Shown here: positions 1-6,868 of the stretch, one piece after another
How positions within the stretch are numbered: the stretch's first letter is position 1
How the letters are laid out: every line of letters begins with the position of its first letter
NCBI RefSeq assembly: GCF_027066465.1
Contig: NZ_JAMONU010000214.1
Coordinates: 1-20,266, forward strand
Length of the DNA stretch: 20,266 nucleotides
Direction: 5' to 3'
Source: Thermococcus sp.
Lineage (GTDB): Archaea; Methanobacteriota_B; Thermococci; Thermococcales; Thermococcaceae
Program-made: the position numbers and the translations under genes
The notes under the pieces: model-generated
What the model was told of the DNA's origin: nothing
The model's database searches: none
The model's input: only the letters and a program-made list of their open reading frames with translations

Positions 1-471
1 GAACCTTACGGAGAGCCACTCAATCTTATCTCTCTCCTTGAGCCTTTTCAAGGCCATCTCCACGTCGAACTTCTCTATCGAGTGCATCAGCGCGTTGACG
101 AACTTCGCCCGGCTGAAGTCGAAGCGCTCCTTAACGACCCTCACGACGGAGTCGGTAGCTATGGCGGGAGGAACCTTCCGGAAGTGGATTTCAAACGTCC
201 CGATTCGGAGGAGATTGGCGAGGTAGGGGTCGAGGTCTTCAACCTTCGAACCCTTCAGCACGGAGTTGATGATGAAGTCTATCTTCCCCCTCCACTTCTC
301 AATCTCGAAAACGTAGGCGTGAGCCAGTCCGCGAGCCTTCTCCATGTCCTTTCCGGCAACCTTCCGGAAGACCCGCTCAAGGGCGTGCTTGGAGGAGAGC
401 TCGCGCTCCTCAACTAAGCTCAAAGCGTCCGCAACGACCTCCTGAAAGCTTACCCTGTAAAACAGCTCCAT
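1..471 (-). CDS. Sun/RsmB-type RNA cytosine-C5 methyltransferase, N-terminal part (partial)
   Basis: Reading leftward from an ATG at 471, an open frame of exactly 157 codons runs off the window edge without a stop. Its predicted protein begins MELFYRVSFQEVV. It contains a NusB-like helical pattern: LDPYLANLLRIGTFEIHF followed by a VPP turn and then AKFVNALMHSI, which matches the RNA-binding NusB fold found at the N terminus of Sun/RsmB/Nop2-family methyltransferases. The catalytic SAM-binding domain, with its PCxGxG and catalytic cysteine motifs, would lie beyond the left edge and is not seen. The likely role is m5C modification of rRNA or tRNA in the cytoplasm. The gene is divergent from the polymerase unit and probably shares the AT-rich box at 490-502. 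With a TATA box about 25 bases upstream, the message would be nearly leaderless. A stand-alone NusB-like protein cannot be excluded, because only this part is visible. Confidence 0.7.
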   Translation of the reverse strand, partial: MELFYRVSFQEVVADALSLVEERELSSKHALERVFRKVAGKDMEKARGLAHAYVFEIEKWRGKIDFIINSVLKGSKVEDLDPYLANLLRIGTFEIHFRKVPPAIATDSVVRVVKERFDFSRAKFVNALMHSIEKFDVEMALKRLKERDKIEWLSVRF

Positions 472-489
472 GCTCGGCCCTTCGCGGAG

Positions 490-502
490 CGCTTTAAAAA
501 GG
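490..502. promoter_or_regulatory. Candidate shared TATA box of a divergent promoter
   Basis: The run CTTTAAAAAGG (492-502) reads as a TATA-like box on both strands. On the minus strand it lies about 25 bases before the ATG at 471, which predicts a leaderless or nearly leaderless methyltransferase message. On the plus strand it would start transcription near 520-525, giving a leader of about 30 bases before the ATG at 552. A second weak AT-rich element, TTTATTA (514-520), is an alternative plus-strand box. This rests on position and composition only. Confidence 0.4.
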
Positions 503-551
503 TGGCGGTGAGGTTTATTAGTCCCGAGTGCAATTTCATAACGGTGGGAGC

Positions 552-821
552 ATGGAAGAGGTTGACAGGCTCGTCTTCAACTTTCCCCTGTTCAAAGACT
601 ACCGTGAGAAAGAGCGCTTCCTGAAGGTGATTGGACTGCTAGTAAGCCACCAGATAACGTTTGAGAAAGCCGCAGAGTTGCTCGATATGAGGTTAGATGA
701 ACTCGCGTTTCTCCTCGACAAGCTTGGCGTCGAATACTCTCTTCTCGATGAGGAGGAGGCGAGGCTTGAGCGTGAGAGCGCCCACTGGATTTTGAACAAC
801 CTGCGTGGTGAGTTGTCATGA
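552..821 (+). CDS. Small UPF0175-like helix-turn-helix protein
   Basis: Predicted protein of 89 residues. The ATG at 552 is chosen because GGTGGG lies just upstream (543-548); an in-frame start at 528 would add eight residues but has no such site. The centre reads ITFEKAAELLDMRLDELAFLLDKLGVEY and is followed by an acidic stretch, DEEEARLE. This is the layout of UPF0175 proteins: a helix-turn-helix-like segment with 'KAAELLxM...FLxLLxxxGI', followed by an acidic region. UPF0175 proteins are usually suspected DNA-binding or antitoxin-type proteins, but the function here is unknown. The stop overlaps the polymerase start (ATGA at 818-821), so the two genes should be co-transcribed and translationally coupled. 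No toxin partner is adjacent. The family assignment is from memory of the pattern and is moderate. Confidence 0.65.
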   Translation: MEEVDRLVFNFPLFKDYREKERFLKVIGLLVSHQITFEKAAELLDMRLDELAFLLDKLGVEYSLLDEEEARLERESAHWILNNLRGELS

Positions 822-3800
822 TTCTCGATACCGACTACATCACCGAGAACGGGAAGCCCGTGATAAGGGTCTTCAAGAAGGAGAACGGCGAGTTTAAAAT
901 CGAGTACGACAGAACCTTCGAGCCCTACTTCTACGCCCTCCTGAAGGACGATTCGGCGATAGAGGACGTTAAGAAAGTAACGGCAAAGAGGCACGGGACG
1001 GTTGTCAGGGTGAAGCGCGCCGAGAAGGTGCAGAAGAAGTTCCTCGGCAGGCCGATAGAGGTCTGGAAGCTCTATTTCACGCACCCCCAGGACGTCCCGG
1101 CGATTAGAGACAAGATACGCGCCCACCCCGCGGTTATCGACATCTACGAGTACGACATACCCTTCGCCAAGCGCTACCTCATCGACAAAGGCTTAATCCC
1201 GATGGAGGGCGACGAGGAACTCACGATGCTTGCCTTCGATATCGAGACACTCTACCACGAGGGCGAGGAGTTCGGAACCGGGCCGATTCTCATGATAAGC
1301 TACGCCGACGAGAACGGGGCAAGGGTCATAACCTGGAAGAAGATTGACCTTCCCTACGTTGACGTCGTCTCGACCGAGAAAGAGATGATTAAGCGCTTCC
1401 TCAGGATTGTTAAGGAGAAGGACCCTGACGTGCTCATTACATACAACGGCGACAACTTCGACTTCGCCTACCTGAAGAAGCGCTGTGAGGAACTCGGAGT
1501 AAAGTTCACACTCGGCAGGGACGGGAGCGAGCCAAAGATACAGCGCATGGGGGACAGGTTTGCCGTCGAGGTGAAGGGCAGGATTCACTTCGACCTCTAT
1601 CCTGTTATAAGGCGCACGATAAATCTCCCGACCTACACCCTTGAGGCCGTTTACGAGGCCGTCTTTGGAAAGCCCAAGGAGAAGGTTTACGCCGAGGAGA
1701 TAGCGCAGGCCTGGGAGAGCGGGGAGGGCCTTGAAAGGGTTGCAAGATACTCGATGGAGGACGCCAAAGTGACCTACGAGCTGGGAAGGGAGTTCTTCCC
1801 GATGGAGGCCCAGCTTTCTCGCCTTATAGGCCAGAGCCTCTGGGACGTCTCGCGCTCGAGCACCGGAAATTTGGTTGAGTGGTTTCTCCTGCGGAAGGCC
1901 TACGAGAGGAACGAGCTCGCCCCAAACAAGCCCGACGAGAAAGAACTTGCGAGGAGGAGGGAGAGCTACGCAGGTGGGTATGTTAAGGAACCAGAGAGGG
2001 GATTGTGGGACAATATCGTGTACTTAGACTTCAGGTGCCACCCAGCCGACACAAAGGTTGTAGTCAAGGGGAAGGGCATAATCAACATAAGCGAAGTACG
2101 AGAGGGGGATTACGTCCTTGGAATAGACGGCTGGCAGAAGGTCAAAAAAGTCTGGGAGTATGACTACGAGGGAGAACTCATCAATATAAATGGCTTAAAG
2201 TGTACCCCCAACCATAAGCTGCCAGTGGTGGGAAAGAACGAGAGACAAACTAGGATAAGGGACAGCCTTGCCAAGTCGTTCCTTACAAAGAAAGTTAAGG
2301 GCAGGTTAATAACCACATCACTCTTTGAAAAAATTGGAAGGATTGCGGGGCAGAATGTGTCCGAGGAGGAAGTGCTTAAGGGAGAACTTGCGGGGATAAT
2401 CCTCGCAGAGGGCACGCTCATAAGGAAAGACGTGGAGTATTTTGACTCCTCAAGGGGCAAGAAGAGGATATCGCATCAATACAGGGTCGAGATAACCGTT
2501 GGGGAGCATGAGAATGAGTTTATAGGGAGAATAGTCTACATTTTCGAAAAACTTTTTGGTGTAACCCCCAGAATCACCAGGAAAGAAGGCACTAAGGCTG
2601 TAACTCTCAAAGTCGCCAAGAAAGAGGTCTACCTCAAGATTAGGGAACTCATGGACAACGTTGAGAACCTCCACGCTCCTTCCGTTCTGAGAGGCTTCTT
2701 TGAAGGCGACGGAACGGTCAACAGGGTTCGCAGGACGATAGTCGCAAACCAAGGCACTAACAACAAGTGGAAAATCGAAATCGTATCAAAGCTCTTAGAA
2801 AAACTCGAAATCCCTCACAGCAAGTACACTTACGAGTACACCGAAAGGGGGAAGAACCTGACGAGGTACATCATTGAAATTACAGGTAGGGATGGCCTTA
2901 TACTGTTCCAAACGCTGGTGGGGTTCATAAGTACGGAAAAGAACCAGGCTCTTAGCGAGGCAATCAGGGGCAGGGAGATGAACCGCCTCGAAGACAACGT
3001 CTTTTACAGCCTCTCTGAGTTCAAAGCAACTAAAGAGTATTACAAGGGCAAAGTCTACGACCTAACCTTGGAGGGAACACCTTACTACTTCGCCAATGGC
3101 ATACTGACACACAACTCGCTGTATCCTTCAATAATCATAACTCACAACGTCTCACCGGATACCCTCAACCGCGAGGACTGTAAAGAGTACGACGTCGCCC
3201 CCGAGGTTGGGCACCGCTTTTGTAAGGACTTCCCGGGATTCATACCGAGCCTCCTGGGAGATTTGCTCGAGGAGAGGCAGAAGATAAAGCGGAAGATGAA
3301 GGCAACGGTTGACCCGCTGGAAAGGAAACTCCTCGATTACAGGCAACGCGCTATCAAAATCCTCGCCAACAGCTTCTACGGCTACTACGGCTACGCAAAA
3401 GCGAGATGGTACTGCAGGGAGTGTGCCGAGAGCGTTACAGCCTGGGGAAGGGAGTACATAGAAACCACCATTCGCGAAATAGAGGAGAAGTTTGGCTTTA
3501 AAGTGCTCTACGCCGACAGCGTTACGGGCGAAACCGAAATCGTAATCAGAAGGAACGGGAAGGTTGAATTCGTGCCGATTGAAGAACTCTTCCAGCGCGT
3601 TGATTACAGGATTGGGGAGAAAGAATACTGCGTTCTTGAAGGCGTTGAGGCACTGACGCTGGACAATAGGGGCCGGCTTGTTTGGAGAAAAGTTCCCTAT
3701 GTAATGAGGCACAGGACGGACAAGAGAATCTACCGCGTCTGGTTCACGAACTCGTGGTATCTCGACGTTACAGAGGACCACTCGTTAATAGGCTACCTGA

Positions 3801-5386
3801 ACGCCAGCAAAGTGAAGCTCGGAAAGCCGCTGAAAGAGCGCCTCGTCGAGGTAAAGCCCGAGGAAATCGGCAAAGAAGTTAAATCACTCATCACACCAAA
3901 CCAGCCGATTGCCAGGAGCATTAAGCCGACTCAAACCGCCGTTAGGCTGTGGGAGCTTATAGGGCTGTTGGTTGGCGATGGCAACTGGGGAGGGCATTCA
4001 AACTGGGCTAAATATTACGTTGGCCTTTCCCTAGGGATAGACAAGGAAGAAATAGAAGAGAAAATTCTGAAGCCTCTTAAAGAAGCTGGCATAATTTCCA
4101 ACTACTACGATAAAAGCAAGAAGGGTGATGTTTCAATACTCTCAAAGTGGCTGGCAGGCTTTATGGTCAGGTACTTCAAAGATGAGAACGGAAACAAGAG
4201 AATCCCCAACTTCATGTTCAGCCTTCCCAGAGAGTACATAGAGGCGTTTCTGCGGGGACTGTTTTCAGCAGATGGAACGGTAAGCCTCCGCAGGGAAATC
4301 CCCGAGGTAAGACTGACGAGTGTTAATCCAGAACTCAGCGAGTCTGTAAGAAAGTTGCTGTGGCTCGTTGGCGTCTCCAATTCGATGTTCACTGAGACCA
4401 AGCCAAACCGCTACCTTGGAAAAGAAAGTGGAACTCACTCAATCTATGTCAGGATAAAGAACAAACACCGCTTCGCTGAGAGAATAGGCTTTGTTCTGGA
4501 CAGAAAAGCCCTAAAACTTTCAGATAACTTAAGCGACTATACAACCAAGAAGGAAGCCTATCAGTATGGGTTTGACTTGGTGTATCCGCGGAAGATAGAG
4601 GAAATTCCCTACGAAGGCTACGTTTACGACATCGAGGTCGATGGGACGCACAGGTTCTTCGCAAACGGAATCCTGGTCCACAATACGGACGGTTTCTTTG
4701 CGACAATCCCCGGAGCAGACGCCGAGACCGTGAAGAAGAAGGCCAAGGAGTTCCTCAGGTACATCAACGCGAAACTGCCCGGCCTGCTCGAACTCGAGTA
4801 CGAGGGCTTCTACGTGAGGGGGTTCTTCGTGACCAAGAAAAAGTACGCGGTGATAGACGAGGAGGGCAAGATAATCACGAGGGGCCTTGAGATTGTGAGG
4901 CGCGACTGGAGCGAGATAGCGAAGGAGACGCAGGCCAGGGTTCTTGAGGCTATACTCAAGCACGGTGACGTCGAGGAGGCCGTCAGGATAGTGAAGGAGG
5001 TCACCGAAAAGCTGAGCAAGTACGAAGTCCCGCCCGAGAAACTGGTAATCCACGAGCAGATAACGCGCGATTTGAGGGATTATAAGGCAACGGGTCCGCA
5101 CGTTGCCGTTGCGAAGAGGCTCGCGGCGCGTGGAGTGAAAATCCGGCCCGGCACGGTGATAAGCTACATCGTCCTAAAGGGCTCGGGTAAGGTGGGTGAG
5201 AGAGCCATTCCCGCCGATGAGTTCGACCCGGCGAAGCACCGCTACGATGCGGAGTACTACATCGAGAACCAGGTTCTTCCGGCTGTGGAGAGGATTCTAA
5301 AGGCCTTTGGCTACCGGAAGGAGGATTTGCGCTATCAGCAGACGAAGCAGATTGGCTTGGGCGCGTGGCTGAAGGTGAAGAAGTAG
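818..5386 (+). CDS. pol: Family B DNA polymerase precursor with two inteins
   Basis: Precursor of 1522 residues; removing inteins of 360 and 389 leaves a 773-residue polymerase, the usual size for Thermococcales PolB. The N terminus (MILDTDYITENGKPVIRVFKK) is the one typical of KOD/Tgo/Tli enzymes and includes the uracil-sensing N-terminal domain. The 3'-5' exonuclease is shown by FDIET (D141, E143) and YNGDNFD. Polymerase motif A (DFR-SLYPSII) is split after Arg406 by the first intein. Motif B (KILANSFYGYYGYA) is uninterrupted. Motif C (YAD-TDG) is split after Asp900 by the second. The C terminus contains QIGLGAWL, which resembles the PCNA-binding PIP box. The enzyme copies DNA during replication and repair in the cytoplasm. 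The frame is intact throughout, so an active enzyme after splicing is expected. The start overlaps the upstream small gene by four bases, and a T-rich run follows the stop. Confidence 0.97.
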   Translation: MILDTDYITENGKPVIRVFKKENGEFKIEYDRTFEPYFYALLKDDSAIEDVKKVTAKRHGTVVRVKRAEKVQKKFLGRPIEVWKLYFTHPQDVPAIRDKIRAHPAVIDIYEYDIPFAKRYLIDKGLIPMEGDEELTMLAFDIETLYHEGEEFGTGPILMISYADENGARVITWKKIDLPYVDVVSTEKEMIKRFLRIVKEKDPDVLITYNGDNFDFAYLKKRCEELGVKFTLGRDGSEPKIQRMGDRFAVEVKGRIHFDLYPVIRRTINLPTYTLEAVYEAVFGKPKEKVYAEEIAQAWESGEGLERVARYSMEDAKVTYELGREFFPMEAQLSRLIGQSLWDVSRSSTGNLVEWFLLRKAYERNELAPNKPDEKELARRRESYAGGYVKEPERGLWDNIVYLDFRCHPADTKVVVKGKGIINISEVREGDYVLGIDGWQKVKKVWEYDYEGELININGLKCTPNHKLPVVGKNERQTRIRDSLAKSFLTKKVKGRLITTSLFEKIGRIAGQNVSEEEVLKGELAGIILAEGTLIRKDVEYFDSSRGKKRISHQYRVEITVGEHENEFIGRIVYIFEKLFGVTPRITRKEGTKAVTLKVAKKEVYLKIRELMDNVENLHAPSVLRGFFEGDGTVNRVRRTIVANQGTNNKWKIEIVSKLLEKLEIPHSKYTYEYTERGKNLTRYIIEITGRDGLILFQTLVGFISTEKNQALSEAIRGREMNRLEDNVFYSLSEFKATKEYYKGKVYDLTLEGTPYYFANGILTHNSLYPSIIITHNVSPDTLNREDCKEYDVAPEVGHRFCKDFPGFIPSLLGDLLEERQKIKRKMKATVDPLERKLLDYRQRAIKILANSFYGYYGYAKARWYCRECAESVTAWGREYIETTIREIEEKFGFKVLYADSVTGETEIVIRRNGKVEFVPIEELFQRVDYRIGEKEYCVLEGVEALTLDNRGRLVWRKVPYVMRHRTDKRIYRVWFTNSWYLDVTEDHSLIGYLNASKVKLGKPLKERLVEVKPEEIGKEVKSLITPNQPIARSIKPTQTAVRLWELIGLLVGDGNWGGHSNWAKYYVGLSLGIDKEEIEEKILKPLKEAGIISNYYDKSKKGDVSILSKWLAGFMVRYFKDENGNKRIPNFMFSLPREYIEAFLRGLFSADGTVSLRREIPEVRLTSVNPELSESVRKLLWLVGVSNSMFTETKPNRYLGKESGTHSIYVRIKNKHRFAERIGFVLDRKALKLSDNLSDYTTKKEAYQYGFDLVYPRKIEEIPYEGYVYDIEVDGTHRFFANGILVHNTDGFFATIPGADAETVKKKAKEFLRYINAKLPGLLELEYEGFYVRGFFVTKKKYAVIDEEGKIITRGLEIVRRDWSEIAKETQARVLEAILKHGDVEEAVRIVKEVTEKLSKYEVPPEKLVIHEQITRDLRDYKATGPHVAVAKRLAARGVKIRPGTVISYIVLKGSGKVGERAIPADEFDPAKHRYDAEYYIENQVLPAVERILKAFGYRKEDLRYQQTKQIGLGAWLKVKK
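2036..3115 (+). mobile_element. Intein at polymerase motif A (KOD Pol-1-like, 360 aa)
   Basis: In-frame insertion of 360 codons between Arg406 and the Ser of SLYPSII. It starts with Cys (CHPADTKVVVKGKG) and ends with GILTHN, followed by Ser, giving the expected Cys...His-Asn/Ser splicing chemistry. Two LAGLIDADG-type dodecapeptides are visible: ELAGIILAEG at precursor residues 523-532 and LRGFFEGDG at 624-632. This suggests a homing endonuclease domain. The penultimate motif YYFANGILTHN is intact. Length, insertion point and sequence agree with my memory of the first intein of the T. kodakarensis KOD1 polymerase. Whether the endonuclease still cuts cannot be read from the sequence, but the acidic residue of each dodecapeptide is present (Glu in the first, Asp in the second). 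Confidence 0.95.
3518..4684 (+). mobile_element. Intein at polymerase motif C (Tli Pol-2-like, 389 aa)
   Basis: In-frame insertion of 389 codons between Asp900 of YAD and Thr1290 of TDG. It starts with Ser (SVTGETEIVIRRNG), carries the block B-type motif VTEDHSLIGY, and ends RFFANGILVHN before Thr. That gives a Ser-type N-terminal nucleophile and a Thr +1 residue. LAGLIDADG motifs ELIGLLVGDG (from precursor residue 1046) and FLRGLFSADG (from 1144) both keep their Asp, so the homing endonuclease may be active. Length and sequence match my memory of the second T. litoralis polymerase intein (about 390 aa). One hand-counted line inside it (4081-4140, 22/60 G+C) is poorer in G+C than a flanking extein line (4801-4860, 32/60), as expected of a mobile insertion. 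Confidence 0.95.
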
Positions 5387-5390
5387 CCGA

Positions 5391-5409
5391 TTTCATTCTT
5401 TTTGTTTTT
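5391..5409 (+). terminator. T-rich transcription terminator after pol
   Basis: Directly after the polymerase stop the plus strand reads TTTCATTCTTTTTGTTTTT. Runs of T without a strong hairpin are the usual archaeal intrinsic terminator. It separates pol from the small broken gene downstream. Confidence 0.55.
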
Positions 5410-5461
5410 GCCATAGCAAGTGTTTTATTCCTTAATCCGAAATTTGTTAGTAGGTGGGACG

Positions 5462-5644
5462 ATGGAAAACGTAGCTAGGAATATTGGGGCAAATGTAGAA
5501 TGGCGCATTAAAATGGACAAGATTCGAGCCGAAGCCAGGGCAAACGTTGATGCGGTTCTCGATAGAGCCTTTGGGTATCTAAAAACCCCCAAGAGCTAGA
5601 GAGAGCTGGAGGCAGAACTCTATGAGGAGCTTTCTGGCGTGTAA
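5462..5644 (+). pseudogene. Small charged ORF interrupted by an in-frame TAG
   Basis: An ATG at 5462 follows GGTGGG (5453-5458) and opens a frame of 45 codons, starting MENVARNIGANVEW and ending LKTPKS, before TAG at 5597-5599. The same frame then continues with RELEAELYEELSGV to TAA at 5642-5644, six bases before the convergent toxin gene ends. The good ribosome site, the sensible composition on both sides of the TAG, and the leucine/glutamate-rich tail suggest a 60-residue protein whose sense codon (for example TTG) became TAG. The 45-residue product may still be made. I do not recognise the family. The size and the neighbouring toxin-antitoxin pair hint at an antitoxin relic, but that is inference. 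Confidence 0.5.
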
Positions 5645-5649
5645 GGGAA

Positions 5650-5904
5650 CTACCTGTATGCCCGCTCCCTCCGCTCAATCTTGAAGATTACAACCCTGAA
5701 GTTCTCGTCATCTACCTCGTAAAGGATTCTAAACTGGCCTACACGAATTTTGTACGTATGCTCTTCACCCCGAATCTTTTTGTAAGGGTAGGAGAAAGGA
5801 TTTCCAGAAAGACGGAGAATTATCTCTTTCAGCTTTCTTCTATGTGCGGGTTGCAGAGCCTTTACCTGCTTGGCGGCTTTCTTTGTAAAAACAACCTCGT
5901 ACAT
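5650..5904 (-). CDS. relE: RelE/ParE-type toxin
   Basis: Predicted protein of 84 residues, the normal size for the RelE/ParE fold. It opens MYEVVFTKKAAKQVKAL and continues with PAHRRKLKEII, a KIRGEEHTYKIRVGQFRILYEV core and an arginine-rich end, FKIERRERAYR. The pattern 'Y-R/K-R-x-G-x-[FY]-R-I-x-Y' followed by a C-terminal basic R-x-x-x-Y/R tail is characteristic of archaeal RelE, a ribosome-dependent mRNA endonuclease. The C-terminal basic residues are the ones associated with activity. It begins three bases after the stop of the antitoxin gene, in the usual antitoxin-first order, so the pair is one operon. ParE-like gyrase poisoning cannot be ruled out from sequence alone. Confidence 0.85.
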   Translation of the reverse strand: MYEVVFTKKAAKQVKALQPAHRRKLKEIILRLSGNPFSYPYKKIRGEEHTYKIRVGQFRILYEVDDENFRVVIFKIERRERAYR

Positions 5905-5907
5905 TGG

Positions 5908-6090
5908 TCACTCCTCAAAAAGCTCCTCAAACCGGACGAACTCTCCCCTCTTAACTTCCTCGCGCATTTTTCTGAGCTCTTCTCTCTCCTTCTCCGTTAT
6001 CTCTTCGTAGCCGAGGAAGTTGTCTATCTTGGCGTTGAGGGTGATGAGCAATCTCTCAATGCGCTCCAGTCTCTCGACAACCTCACTCAT
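5908..6090 (-). CDS. relB: RelB-like antitoxin
   Basis: Sixty residues from the ATG at 6090. This start is preferred over the ATG at 6105 because GGTGGG lies immediately upstream of it and would otherwise be inside the coding region. The N-terminal half (MSEVVERLERIERLLITLNAKI) is a leucine-repeat helix suited to dimerisation. The C-terminal half is highly charged (EITEKEREELRKMREEV, then VRFEELFEE), as expected for the segment that wraps around and neutralises RelE. It is placed immediately upstream of the toxin with three bases between them. Such antitoxins usually repress their own promoter, although no helix-turn-helix or ribbon-helix-helix is obvious here. The assignment rests mainly on size, charge and position. 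Confidence 0.75.
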   Translation of the reverse strand: MSEVVERLERIERLLITLNAKIDNFLGYEEITEKEREELRKMREEVKRGEFVRFEELFEE

Positions 6091-6120
6091 GTTCCCACCG
6101 ACCATTATCTCAGCGGCTTC

Positions 6121-6130
6121 CCTTAAATAC
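6121..6130 (-). promoter_or_regulatory. Candidate TATA box of the toxin-antitoxin operon
   Basis: On the minus strand GTATTTAAGG lies about 31-40 bases before the antitoxin ATG at 6090. It overlaps the TAA stop (6123-6125) of the preceding HAD gene, so the toxin-antitoxin pair can have its own promoter. Predicted transcription would begin near 6098, with a very short leader carrying GGTGGG. Confidence 0.45.
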
Positions 6131-6827
6131 TTCCCGATTCAATCGCCTTCAAAACCTCCAGAATCCCCTCTACACGGGGCACCTCGAAGCCCCTCTCGTG
6201 GATTCTCCTCACGCCTTCGGCCTCTGGATTAATCCAGACCGCCCAGAGACCTACTTTTAGAGCTCCTTCAAAGTCCTCCGCCTTCGTGTCGCCGATGTGT
6301 ATGGCCTCCTCAGGCTTCACGTTGAAGGTCTCCAACGGCTTTCTAAACATCTCTGGCAGGGGTTTGTAAGTGAGAACCTCGTCGGCGAAGAAGGTTTTGT
6401 CGATGTAGTTCATAAGCCCGAAGCGCTCGAGCAGAAGCCTCGTGTAGGAACCCGGCCAGAACATCACGTTGCCCGTGACGGTAACCTTCAAGCCCTTCCT
6501 CTTGACGCCCTCAAGAGCCTTTTTGGCTCCGGGGAGCACTATCTCCTCATCGACCCTGAGAACCGCCCTCGCCCCTGCTCTCTTCACCAGCTCGACGTCT
6601 ATTCCGAGAAGCTCAGCAAGCATCCCCTGGCTCTCCTCCAAAGCTCGCCTCGGGTCACCTTCGCCTCTGGCGCGCATGGCCTTTATCCTCTCGCGCGTCA
6701 GCATTATTCCCTCTGCCACGTCGAGTATGCACGCCCCCATGAGCTTCGTCAGCTCCACCGTGAGAGCGTCGAGCATGACCTCTATGTCGAGGAGGGTGTT
6801 CCAGACGTCGAATGAGACGAGCTTCAC
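6123..6827 (-). CDS. HAD-superfamily hydrolase
   Basis: Predicted protein of 234 residues starting at GTG 6827, which has GGTGAT (6837-6832) just upstream. A GTG at 6836 would add three residues but would place that ribosome site inside the gene. HAD motifs are in order: motif I FDVWNTLLD near the N terminus, motif II Thr in TVTGN, motif III Lys in YKPLPEMF, and motif IV IGDTKAED. A helical cap sits between motifs I and II (subfamily I architecture). The second Asp of the classical DxD is replaced by Trp (DVW), as in several haloacid dehalogenase-like members, so simple phosphatase activity should not be assumed. The substrate is unknown. It follows the DUF3226 gene on the same strand but probably has its own promoter (see 6855-6868). 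Confidence 0.85.
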   Translation of the reverse strand: MKLVSFDVWNTLLDIEVMLDALTVELTKLMGACILDVAEGIMLTRERIKAMRARGEGDPRRALEESQGMLAELLGIDVELVKRAGARAVLRVDEEIVLPGAKKALEGVKRKGLKVTVTGNVMFWPGSYTRLLLERFGLMNYIDKTFFADEVLTYKPLPEMFRKPLETFNVKPEEAIHIGDTKAEDFEGALKVGLWAVWINPEAEGVRRIHERGFEVPRVEGILEVLKAIESGSI

Positions 6828-6854
6828 CTTTATCACCGAAGGGAATTGGAGGGA

Positions 6855-6868
6855 GAACTTAAAAGTTC
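6855..6868. promoter_or_regulatory. Perfect dyad GAACTT-AA-AAGTTC at a candidate TATA box
   Basis: Six-base arms with a two-base centre. On the minus strand the centre reads CTTTTAAG, a good TATA-like box for the HAD gene, predicting transcription from about 6835, nearly leaderless relative to GTG 6827. The dyad overlaps the stop codon of the DUF3226 gene (6867-6869). A regulator bound to it would block TBP. Function is inferred from structure only. Confidence 0.4.

Noticed and set aside
818..5386. The polymerase gene as disrupted.
   Set aside because: Both insertions are in frame with complete splice residues (Cys/Ser start, His-Asn end, Ser/Thr following), so they are inteins, not damage.
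5462..5644. The in-frame TAG as a pyrrolysine codon.
   Set aside because: Thermococcales are not known to carry the pyrrolysine system, and nothing around the codon suggests programmed readthrough. A point mutation is simpler.
6041..6047. GTGATGA on the plus strand as box C of another C/D RNA; likewise ATGATGA at 13602-13608.
   Set aside because: No CTGA box at guide distance and no C' box follow either site.
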